Of a stretch of DNA of 37,661 bases, positions 31,041-37,661 are shown piece by piece. Within the stretch, counting starts at the first letter, position 1. Every line of letters begins with the position of its first letter. The position numbers were made by a program, and so were the translations under genes. Origin of the DNA: Bacillota bacterium (GTDB taxonomy: Bacteria > Bacillota > Clostridia > Christensenellales > Christensenellaceae); NCBI GenBank assembly GCA_023393165.1, contig JAEWMJ010000030.1, forward strand, positions 1-37,661, given 5' to 3'. The notes below the pieces were generated by a model. That model did not search any database. It was not told the DNA's origin and saw nothing but the letters and a program-made list of their open reading frames with translations.

Positions 31041-33533
31041 TTGCAGAAAAAACTGCTTGCTATAGATGGAAACAGCCTGATACACAGGGCATTTTGGGCT
31101 CTGCCCCAAATGACGGACGGCGAAGGCCGCCCCACCAATGCGGTATACGGTTTTTTTTCGATGCTTTTTAAAATGGTGGAGACGTATGCTCCAACGCATA
31201 TCGTGGTGGCTTTTGACAAAAAAGGGCCTACGTTCCGCCATGAAATGTTTGATCAATACAAGGCAGGCAGAAAGCCCACCCCAGACGATCTTAAGGTGCA
31301 GATACCCATGCTTAAGGACGCGCTATCCATCATGGGCATCTATTACGCTGAAAAAGAGTCTTTTGAGGCGGACGATATTTTAGGTACTTTATCCAAACTG
31401 CCCGATACCATTAAATACATCGTAACCGGTGACAGGGATGCGCTGCAGCTGATTTCTGACAGCGCTTTTGTTGTGCTTACCAAAAAGGGCGTTACCGAGG
31501 TAAAACAATACGATGCCGCCGAACTGAAAAGCGAATATGGCCTTGAGCCCTGTCAGATCATCGATTTAAAATCCCTGATGGGGGACGCTTCGGACAATAT
31601 ACCGGGAGTTCCCGGAGTGGGTGAAAAGACGGCGCTTAAGCTGATCGGCGAATACGGCACCCTGGAGAACCTCTATGGCCGCATGGACGAACTGCCCAAA
31701 AACAAAATGCGCGAAAAACTGGAGACAAACAAAGAAAGCGCGTTTTTCTCCAAGGAACTTGCCACGATCAATACGGAAGTACCGCTGGATTTGGAACTTG
31801 ATCACGCCTGTTTCGCCGGTTTTGACAACAGCCGCCTGCAGGCGATGTGCGAGAAATATGACTTTCGATCATTTTTAAAACGGTTTGATGCTGTGATGCC
31901 GGAAGTTGAAATCAAAAATACGTTGATCGGGCCGGAAGATATCGCCGGCGCGCTGAAAGCAGGCGAATTTGCTTTGCTCATTGGCCAGGAGGACGTCCGT
32001 CTTGCCGTTGACTGCGAGGAAGACCTGGTGCTTCCTTTAAAAAAGACGCTGATAGACGAGGGCTGGGACCTGCAGGAAGTACTGGACGCCATAAAGCCTC
32101 ATATAGACAAAAAAATCATAGTGCACGATATGAAGGCGCTGATGCATATATTCGGCGGAGGGTTTGGGGACGCGTTCGACATCATGATAGCGGACTGGGT
32201 GCTTGACCCATCCAATTCCAAATACGATATCGTATCTGTTTTGAACCGCGCAAAACTGCCCATCAGCGCGTGTTCGCTGCTGAAGCTTGCTAAAAGACAG
32301 AAGGAAGCGATCACCCGTGACGGGCTTGAATATATCTATTACGACGTGGAAATACCGCTTGCGGAAGTTCTCTATGGAATGGAAAAAGAGGGGCTTTTTG
32401 TAAGCGAAGAAGCGTTGAAACTCTTAAAGGACAAATACGAGGCTGAAATCGAGCGGCTTTCGCGTCAAATATACGATGCCGCAGGAAGTGAATTCAACAT
32501 CAACTCTCCCAAGCAACTGGGCAAAGTTTTGTTTGAAGACCTTGGCCTGGAAGCCGGCAAAAAGAAAAAAACCGGGTTTTCCACGGATATCGAAGTGCTG
32601 GAAAAGCTGGCTGACGCGCACGAAATCGTGAGCCTGATCATAGAGTTCAGGCAGATATCCAAACTGAAAAGCACCTATGTAGACGGGCTTTTGGCTCTTG
32701 TGAAAAAAGGTTATGTGCATACCACGTTCCTGCAGACTGCAACGGCTACCGGCAGGCTTTCCAGCGTAGAGCCAAATCTGCAGAACATACCCATAAAAAC
32801 CGAAATGTCGAGGGATATCCGGCGTGCTTTTATCGCGCCCGAAGGGTATACTATCGTTTCGGCGGATTATTCGCAGATAGAACTGCGGATATTGGCGCAT
32901 ATCGCGAAGGATGAGCATCTGATGGACGCATTCCAGAAAGGGCAGGACATCCATGCGCGCACTGCGGCGGAAATTCTTGGTAAGGATATTGCCGAGGTTA
33001 CAAGCGAGGAGCGCAGCAACGCAAAGGCCGTTAATTTTGGGATCGTATACGGAATCAGCGATTTCGGACTGGCACGGAATATCGGCATATCGCGGGTACG
33101 GGCCGGACAGTATATCAAACGGTATTTCGCGGAATTTTCGGGCGTGAAAAGTTATATGGACGCTGTCGTGAAGCAGGCGCATGCAGACGGATACGTAAAA
33201 ACGCTTTGGGGCCGCATACGGTATATCAAAGAGCTTTCTTCCTCCAATTACAATCTCCGTTCCTTTGGAGAGCGTGCTGCGCTGAATACGCCCATACAGG
33301 GCAGCGCGGCGGATATGATAAAGATTGCAATGATCAAAGTGGCGCAAAGTTTGAAAAACACGTCCTCCAGGCTGGTATTGCAGGTGCACGACGAACTGAT
33401 CGTATATGCCAAAAATGAAGAAGTGGAGCAGGTGTGTGCGATACTGAAAGACTGCATGCAGCATTCGGTTGAATTTTCAGTTCCGCTGGAAGTGCATGTC
33501 GCGCAGGGGCTTACCTGGGCGGAGGCGAAGTAA
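31041..33533 (+). CDS. polA: DNA polymerase I
   Basis: An 830-residue polymerase for primer removal and repair. The N-terminal 5'-nuclease (about 1-270) has LLAIDGNSLIHRAFWAL, SFEADDILGTL, TGDRDALQL and GDASDNIPGVPGVGEKTA. The middle domain has the exonuclease-like fold but lacks the DxE and later acidic residues, so proofreading is probably absent, as in many Clostridia. The polymerase domain has motif A VSADYSQIELR with Asp609, motif B RSNAKAVNFGIVYGIS, and motif C QVHDELIVY at about 783-785. The start is TTG at 31041, with AGAGGAA upstream. The coaE gene follows directly, and the order polA-coaE-slt is a typical core arrangement. Confidence 0.97.
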   Translation: MQKKLLAIDGNSLIHRAFWALPQMTDGEGRPTNAVYGFFSMLFKMVETYAPTHIVVAFDKKGPTFRHEMFDQYKAGRKPTPDDLKVQIPMLKDALSIMGIYYAEKESFEADDILGTLSKLPDTIKYIVTGDRDALQLISDSAFVVLTKKGVTEVKQYDAAELKSEYGLEPCQIIDLKSLMGDASDNIPGVPGVGEKTALKLIGEYGTLENLYGRMDELPKNKMREKLETNKESAFFSKELATINTEVPLDLELDHACFAGFDNSRLQAMCEKYDFRSFLKRFDAVMPEVEIKNTLIGPEDIAGALKAGEFALLIGQEDVRLAVDCEEDLVLPLKKTLIDEGWDLQEVLDAIKPHIDKKIIVHDMKALMHIFGGGFGDAFDIMIADWVLDPSNSKYDIVSVLNRAKLPISACSLLKLAKRQKEAITRDGLEYIYYDVEIPLAEVLYGMEKEGLFVSEEALKLLKDKYEAEIERLSRQIYDAAGSEFNINSPKQLGKVLFEDLGLEAGKKKKTGFSTDIEVLEKLADAHEIVSLIIEFRQISKLKSTYVDGLLALVKKGYVHTTFLQTATATGRLSSVEPNLQNIPIKTEMSRDIRRAFIAPEGYTIVSADYSQIELRILAHIAKDEHLMDAFQKGQDIHARTAAEILGKDIAEVTSEERSNAKAVNFGIVYGISDFGLARNIGISRVRAGQYIKRYFAEFSGVKSYMDAVVKQAHADGYVKTLWGRIRYIKELSSSNYNLRSFGERAALNTPIQGSAADMIKIAMIKVAQSLKNTSSRLVLQVHDELIVYAKNEEVEQVCAILKDCMQHSVEFSVPLEVHVAQGLTWAEAK

Positions 33534-34106
33534 ATGCGTATCATCGGGCTCACAGGGGGGATCGCGTCGGGCAAAAGCACTGTCAGCGCTTATCTTGCCC
33601 AAAAGGGCGTCAAGATTATAGATGCAGATAAGATATCAAGGGATATCAGCGAACCGGGTCAGCCGGGATATCGGAAAATTATCCGGGAATTCGGCAAAGG
33701 ATTCTTAAACGGGGACGGTTCACTTAACCGGCATGAGCTGGGCAGGGTGGTGTTTTCCGATTCCGCCAAACTTTTAAAGCTGGAAGGATTGCTGCATCCG
33801 CTGATTGAAAAGGAAATACAAAAACAGATGCAAGGCGCGGACGGTCCGGTTGTGATAGACGCGCCGCTGCTGCATAAAGCGGGGCTTGACAGACTTTGCA
33901 GCGAAATATGGGTGGTGACCGCACCGGATGAACTGCGGATCAAAAGGATATTGGCGCGGGACGGCATAGCGGAAACAGAGGCGCGGAAAAGGCTTGAAAG
34001 CCAGATACCGCAGGCCGACCTTGAAAAACGAGCGGATGTTGTTCTGCATAATAACGGAAAAATTGAGGATTTATACAAGGAGATTGACGAGGTTTTATAT
34101 GGGTAG
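33534..34106 (+). CDS. coaE: Dephospho-CoA kinase
   Basis: A 190-residue kinase for the last step of coenzyme A synthesis. The P-loop is GLTGGIASGKSTVS at the N-terminus, followed by KIIDADKISRDI, LLHPLIEKEI and VIDAPLLHKAGLD, all characteristic of CoaE. ATG follows the polA stop without a gap (TAAATG), so the two are cotranscribed. The last eight bases overlap the lytic transglycosylase gene. Confidence 0.95.
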   Translation: MRIIGLTGGIASGKSTVSAYLAQKGVKIIDADKISRDISEPGQPGYRKIIREFGKGFLNGDGSLNRHELGRVVFSDSAKLLKLEGLLHPLIEKEIQKQMQGADGPVVIDAPLLHKAGLDRLCSEIWVVTAPDELRIKRILARDGIAETEARKRLESQIPQADLEKRADVVLHNNGKIEDLYKEIDEVLYG

Positions 34107-34653
34107 ACGGATTCTGTTGGTCATTTTTATTACGCTTGCCGCCATAGCCGCGATTATTGGCGTCGTTTTTTTACGGGATTACATTTTGAGACAGCAATTT
34201 CCGCTGGAATATGAAGATCTGATCGTAAAATATTCGAATGCATATAATCTGGATCCATATTTTGTAGCGGCATTAATAGATACTGAAAGTGATTTTAACG
34301 ATAAAGCAGTATCCAAAGACGGAGCGCAGGGGCTTATGCAGATTATGCCTGATACGGCCGAGTGGATCGCGCAAAAGCTGGATGTGCAGGACTATAACAT
34401 GATGGATCCCGAAAATAATATAGAGTTTGGGTGCTGGTACCTGAATTTTTTGCAGGATAAATTTTCAGGAGAAGAACAATTGATGATGGCGGCATACAAC
34501 GCCGGGCATAACAAGGTGGAAGAGTGGCTTGCAAAAGGCTATTCCAAAGACGGCGCAACACTGGACGAAATTCCATACGCGGAAACGAAAAATTATGTGA
34601 ATAAGGTAAGCAGGGCTTATGAACAATATAAAAAATTATATGAGATCGGTTAA
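34099..34653 (+). CDS. Membrane-anchored lytic transglycosylase (SLT domain)
   Basis: A 184-residue enzyme with an N-terminal membrane helix (ILLVIFITLAAIAAIIGVVF) and a Slt70-like lysozyme fold. The catalytic Glu is in ALIDTESDFNDKAVS; GAQGLMQIMPDTA and MAAYNAGHNKVEEW are the conserved family blocks. It cuts glycan strands of peptidoglycan, leaving anhydro-muramic ends. The ATG at 34099 follows GAGG and lies inside the coaE end; the frame stays open upstream, but that part is a shadow of coaE. It overlaps the next gene by 35 bases. Confidence 0.93.
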   Translation: MGRRILLVIFITLAAIAAIIGVVFLRDYILRQQFPLEYEDLIVKYSNAYNLDPYFVAALIDTESDFNDKAVSKDGAQGLMQIMPDTAEWIAQKLDVQDYNMMDPENNIEFGCWYLNFLQDKFSGEEQLMMAAYNAGHNKVEEWLAKGYSKDGATLDEIPYAETKNYVNKVSRAYEQYKKLYEIG

Positions 34654-36535
34654 AATCAAATCTCTGAAACTGGCGGTTCTTGCTGCAGTTTTGGCAACTG
34701 TGTTTTTATTGACATCCTGTACCAGCATACAAACCATGCTGGTAAACAATACGGTGGCGGAAGAATCCGCGACTGCGGCAGCCTCATATTCGCCCCAGCC
34801 GGGCGGGGAATTGTTTATTGCCGTCCCGGACGATGTTCAGTCGTACGATCCGCTGCTGGCCCAGAACGAAGATTTGATCAATATGCTTTCGCTGGTTTAT
34901 GAAACGCCTCTTTTGGTGGACGCTGACGGCCGGATACAGCCGGGCCTGGTTGAAACATGGAAGAACGACGATACCGGAAAGGACTTTACGTTCACCTTCC
35001 GCAGGGGCATCCTTTTCCATGGCGGCGATTCCATGTCTGCGGAAGATGTTTATGACACCATAATGGATATTCTGGCGCTGGATGAAACGAGCGGGACTAC
35101 AACGACCCAAGACAGCCAGGACAGCGAAAACCCGGACAAAGATAATGAAGATACAAGCACGGGAAACGCAAGCCCTGAGGCAAGTGCGAGCAGCAGCGCT
35201 AGTCCGGAATCTTCGGCGCCGCTGGAAAGTTCAAATTATATTTCCCGTTGGACAAGTGGAGGAGAGACTAACGGCAGCGCAGGCGAAAACGACGATACTG
35301 AAGCTGCGGAAAACGATACTCAGAATACTTCCGCATCGGAAAACGGGACCAATCAGGCAACAGAGCCGAAAATAAACCGGTATACCATCTACAACAAGGA
35401 AATAGACAGCGTTACGCTGGTGGATGAAAATACGATTGAACTAAAAATGAAAAATCCGGGACGGGACGCTCTTTATTTTATGACGTTCCCTGTGCGGCCC
35501 AAGGGTGAAGATAATTTCAACAAGCCGGTAGGAACGGGCCCTTATGCGGTTGAAGATATGGGAGACAATATTGCGCTTAAGGTAAATGAAAGCTGGTGGA
35601 AGAAAGCTCCGTTTATCCAGTCCATTACTGTCAAACCCGTAAGCGCACAGAATAATAAAATGGATGATTATGAATCAGGTCTTCTGGATTTAGTCACAAC
35701 AAGCAATATTTCGGCAAATAAACTCAAGGCCGAAGGGAAAACGCAGACCGTAGATTATATGACCAATTATTATGATTGCCTGATTCCTAACCTGTTTGAT
35801 GAAAAAATGAAGAACGACGACGTACGCCGCGCCATTTCCTATGCTATTGACAGGCGCGATATTATTTCCAACGTACTTCTAAACCATGCGGTCGCTGCCG
35901 AGATGCCCATTCCTCCAAGCTTCTTTGGGTTCAACAACAAGTTCAACCAGTACGAGACGGATAGAAACATGGCAAAGCAGCTCCTTGCAAAAGCGGGTTA
36001 CAGCTTTAATACCGGCGATGAAAGCAGTTCTTTAAGCGTCGGCAGCCCTTTGATTGTTACCATTATAGTACCTAAAACCATCGGCCAGGAATACAGGGTG
36101 GAAGCCGCAAGGGAAATTTCGAAACAGCTGGTTGCGGTCGGAATTAATTGTACGGTTGAGGAACTTCCGATAGAAGAGTATTCGCAGCGCCTGAAAGAAG
36201 GCAATTTTACGCTGGCGTATACCAGTTATTATCTGGACCAGAACATGGACCTGACATTTATGTTTACGCCGGATTCCGAACTCAACTTTGGGCATGTTGC
36301 CAGCAGCGAACTCATGGGATATATCGACGCCTGCAATGAATCAATTAACGAAACGGATATGATCAGCGCCTACGAGAACATGGAGCAATATTTTATGGAT
36401 AAAGTGCCCCAAATAGGTCTTTATTTCAGGATGAACAGCATCATAACAGATTCGAATGTGATGGGAATCGGAAAGCCTTATGAGAATCATATATTCGGTG
36501 GAATTTCCACATGGAGCATCCAACAAAATGATTGA
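34619..36535 (+). CDS. ABC transporter substrate-binding lipoprotein, family 5, with a low-complexity insert
   Basis: A 638-residue peptide/solute-binding lipoprotein with a lipobox (VFLLTSCT). The fold begins at GGELFIAVPDDVQSYDPL and includes VYETPLLVDADGRIQPGLVE, FTFRRGILFHGGDSMSAEDV and, later, VGTGPYAVEDMG and RRAISYAIDRRDII, all typical of family 5. Between about residues 158 and 262 there is an insert rich in Ser, Asn, Asp, Glu and Thr, inside the lobe where homologues continue directly. The start lies within the end of the transglycosylase gene, with AGGG five bases upstream; a Met seven codons in is an alternative. No permease or ATPase genes follow, so the transporter partners lie elsewhere. 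Confidence 0.9.
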   Translation: MNNIKNYMRSVKIKSLKLAVLAAVLATVFLLTSCTSIQTMLVNNTVAEESATAAASYSPQPGGELFIAVPDDVQSYDPLLAQNEDLINMLSLVYETPLLVDADGRIQPGLVETWKNDDTGKDFTFTFRRGILFHGGDSMSAEDVYDTIMDILALDETSGTTTTQDSQDSENPDKDNEDTSTGNASPEASASSSASPESSAPLESSNYISRWTSGGETNGSAGENDDTEAAENDTQNTSASENGTNQATEPKINRYTIYNKEIDSVTLVDENTIELKMKNPGRDALYFMTFPVRPKGEDNFNKPVGTGPYAVEDMGDNIALKVNESWWKKAPFIQSITVKPVSAQNNKMDDYESGLLDLVTTSNISANKLKAEGKTQTVDYMTNYYDCLIPNLFDEKMKNDDVRRAISYAIDRRDIISNVLLNHAVAAEMPIPPSFFGFNNKFNQYETDRNMAKQLLAKAGYSFNTGDESSSLSVGSPLIVTIIVPKTIGQEYRVEAAREISKQLVAVGINCTVEELPIEEYSQRLKEGNFTLAYTSYYLDQNMDLTFMFTPDSELNFGHVASSELMGYIDACNESINETDMISAYENMEQYFMDKVPQIGLYFRMNSIITDSNVMGIGKPYENHIFGGISTWSIQQND

Positions 36536-36560
36536 CTTTTAAATTAATAATGTATATAAT
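36532..36560 (+). promoter_or_regulatory. Strong promoter of the tRNA-Leu region
   Basis: TTGACT (36532-36537) and TATAAT (36555-36560) are 17 bases apart. The -35 box overlaps the stop codon of the solute-binding protein. It should transcribe both the degenerate and the intact tRNA-Leu copies. Confidence 0.85.
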
Positions 36561-36624
36561 AAGTTCTGCTGTTAAATTCGCGGAGACATCATAAGCCGGT
36601 TTTTAAACAGAAAATATTATATCT

Positions 36625-36708
36625 GCGGTCGTGGCGGAACAGGCAGACGCGTACGTTTGAGGGTATGTCTCAAATGTACCACTTTTGCAAGTGAGCTGCG
36701 GTTAGCAG
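36625..36708 (+). pseudogene. Degenerate tRNA-Leu with an intact 5' half
   Basis: The first 38 bases (acceptor, D arm, start of the anticodon arm) match the intact tRNA-Leu(GAG) 99 bases downstream with one change (C for T in the D loop). The 3' half is only faintly similar: GTATG, GTACC and CAAGT are kept in order, but the T stem and the 3' acceptor strand no longer pair and there is no CCA. Instead GTACGTTTGAG can pair with CTCAAATGTAC to form an 11-base-pair hairpin. It should be transcribed from the same promoter. It may be a dead tandem copy or a tRNA-like RNA. Confidence 0.75.
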
Positions 36709-36723
36709 TAAAAAATTGAATAA

Positions 36724-36807
36724 GCGGTCGTGGCGGAATAGGCAGACGCGTACGTTTGAGGGGCGTATGATTTTATCGTACCGGTTCAAGTCCGGTCGAC
36801 CGCACCA
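36724..36807 (+). tRNA. tRNA-Leu (anticodon GAG)
   Basis: An 84-base class II tRNA with encoded CCA. The acceptor GCGGTCG pairs with CGACCGC, the anticodon stem is TACGT/GCGTA, the loop is TTGAGGG with GAG at 34-36, and the T arm is CCGGTTCAAGTCCGG. It reads CUC and CUU codons. Confidence 0.95.
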
Positions 36808-36825
36808 AACAAGTATACGAGATTG

Positions 36826-36868
36826 ATACAATGAGAGCTAGCCTGAAAAAGGTTAGCTCTTGTTGTAT
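36826..36868 (+). terminator. Long hairpin after the tRNA
   Basis: An 18-base-pair stem (ATACAATGAGAGCTAGCC with GGTTAGCTCTTGTTGTAT, counting wobble pairs) and a seven-base loop. No T run follows, so it may be a processing or termination element. The 320 bases after it, up to the next gene, are AT-rich; I see only the small palindrome GTTCAAAATGAAC and a TATAAT-rich promoter-like stretch near 37130. Confidence 0.6.
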
Positions 36869-37187
36869 AAAATGGCTTTAAATAAAGGTTCTTTGGAGTA
36901 TCCGAGTTCAAAATGAACCCTGGTATTTATTTGATTGAATATTCAAACGGTGTATTTATATGCCGATTGCAGCCTTATTGCGGAAATTTGCACCCCCTTG
37001 GTTTATTAAAAGAGAAAAATTAAAAAGTTTAAGAATCGTTAAAATGTTTAAATAATTGTACCTTTTTTAGACATTATCTGAAATAAAATTATAATTACAG
37101 TAGCTGATGTTTACTTAATATGGTAAAATATATTATATAATGTTGTTATCTGTCCACGAGAATTCAATAGTAAGTATGGAGGTTATT

Positions 37188-37595
37188 ATGGATTCAAATG
37201 CAGGGCCTGATAATTTAGATTTTGAAGCGTTCAGGAATGAATTGCTTAGTCTTACGGATGCACAAGCGAAAGAGGTACTTAAGATTTTACCAGAACACTC
37301 TTTATTACGCAAAGAACAAATCGATCATTTAAGAAAAGATTACACATATTATAAATTAAGTTTCATACTTAGTAATTATTTAAAACACAATCTAGATAAA
37401 AAGGAATATAAGAAATATTATAGAAAGTACATTTCTTTATCTTGTGCTATTTTTCAAATTTTTTTTGAAATGAGTATTGAAGACAGTTACTACTTGATAA
37501 ACTCATATATTCGTTTTCATGCTGGTTTTATTTCAATGTGGATTATCATAGTAAGTGCAACAGGAAGGAAAAAAGGAAAAGAAGCAGCTCATTGA
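37188..37595 (+). CDS. Hypothetical protein, C-terminus possibly altered by an inserted element
   Basis: A 135-residue protein. The first half is acidic and helical (LDFEAFRNELLSLTDAQAKE), the middle is Lys/Tyr-rich (NLDKKEYKKYYRKYI), and a hydrophobic stretch lies near the end (FHAGFISMWIIIVSA). GGAGG is five bases before the ATG at 37188, which makes it better than the upstream in-frame ATG. No family is recognised. The final residues GRKKGKEAAH are coded next to and inside the inverted repeat that begins at 37585, so the natural C-terminus may have been cut by insertion of a mobile element. Confidence 0.5.
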   Translation: MDSNAGPDNLDFEAFRNELLSLTDAQAKEVLKILPEHSLLRKEQIDHLRKDYTYYKLSFILSNYLKHNLDKKEYKKYYRKYISLSCAIFQIFFEMSIEDSYYLINSYIRFHAGFISMWIIIVSATGRKKGKEAAH

Positions 37596-37654
37596 CAAAA
37601 CCGCTATAATGGTAAGTGACGAAACCACCATTAGGGAGCGGAAGCAATGAGCTG
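37585..37654 (+). mobile_element. Possible left end of an insertion sequence with a start-codon hairpin
   Basis: CAGCTCATTG (37585-37594) and CAATGAGCTG (37645-37654) are exact inverse complements; inside them CCGCT/AGCGG and TAATGGT/ACCATTA pair as well. The 3' arm contains the ATG at 37647 and the ribosome binding site AGGGAG. The hairpin could therefore mask translation when transcription enters from outside. The element is cut by the window edge. Confidence 0.4.
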
Positions 37655-37661
37655 TTACAAA
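37647..37661 (+). CDS. Start of a possible transposase, cut by the window edge
   Basis: Only MSCYK is visible. IS30-type transposases often begin with MS(C)YK, and AGGGAG stands 8 bases upstream, but five residues are too few for a firm call. Confidence 0.3.

Noticed and set aside
32424..33464. A 346-codon minus-strand frame inside polA
   Set aside because: It is antisense to conserved polymerase motifs, with a His/Arg/Phe-rich product typical of a shadow frame.
1..37661. CRISPR arrays
   Set aside because: No regularly spaced direct repeats of 25-40 bases were seen; the only tandem repeats are short operator-like units and the PepSY coding duplication.

Overview
The window looks like Bacillota (Clostridia-type) DNA. 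Start sites have AGGAGG-like ribosome binding sites, TTG and GTG starts are common, and there are several TTGACT-17-TATAAT promoters. PolA has no visible proofreading DxE motif, both intact tRNA-Leu genes encode their CCA, and lipoproteins and wall enzymes are of Gram-positive type. No species can be named from the sequence.

Layout. 1-2.7 kb: SfsA-like nuclease, MBL-fold protein and a WYL regulator. 2.7-7.0 kb: a stripped conjugation module (PrgI, VirB4-type ATPase, NlpC/P60 peptidoglycan hydrolase) with no relaxase, coupling protein or VirB6 in view. 7.2-19.0 kb: an AT-richer block for envelope lipid-carrier and glycan work. It holds two NAGPA-type phosphodiester glycosidases, a PAP2 phosphatase, a histidine kinase/response regulator pair, DedA, UppP, a glycosyltransferase 2-GtrA fusion, a propeller-like exoprotein and a COG4705-type membrane protein. 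19.3-20.2 kb: a small sigma-like factor, an unassigned GC-rich structured RNA of about 310 nt, and a truncated DedA relic that abuts it. 20.2-28.2 kb: a second two-component system, divergent from a double-PepSY protein, a lipoprotein amidase, an ABC-2 exporter with two permeases and a NEW3-domain protein between them, and a TSP3-repeat lipoprotein. 28.6-30.05 kb: excisionase and tyrosine integrase. These sit against the 3' end of tRNA-Leu(CAA) at 30166-30252, which I read as the right end of an integrated element covering most or all of the window to its left. 30.3-37.6 kb: chromosomal backbone (sigma factor, polA, coaE, lytic transglycosylase, family 5 solute-binding protein, a tRNA-Leu pseudogene plus an intact tRNA-Leu(GAG), a hypothetical gene) and, at the right edge, what may be the end of an insertion sequence.

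The most interesting proposal is that 7.2-19 kb is one regulon. A 20-bp sequence is identical in the promoter regions of PAP2 and of dedA-uppP, and related AT-rich repeats with 11-bp spacing lie upstream of the GT2-GtrA operon and in the divergent region at 8.7 kb. The gene set would recycle undecaprenyl phosphate (PAP2 and UppP dephosphorylate the pyrophosphate; DedA may return the carrier inward), load it with a sugar (GT2-GtrA) and process sugar-phosphodiesters outside the cell (NAGPA), under control of the HK/RR at 10.1-12.3 kb. The second system at 20-28 kb has the shape of an envelope-stress or peptide-defence locus. Relics of a histidine kinase (14.2 kb) and of a DedA (20.1 kb) show that the island was assembled by recombination and loss.
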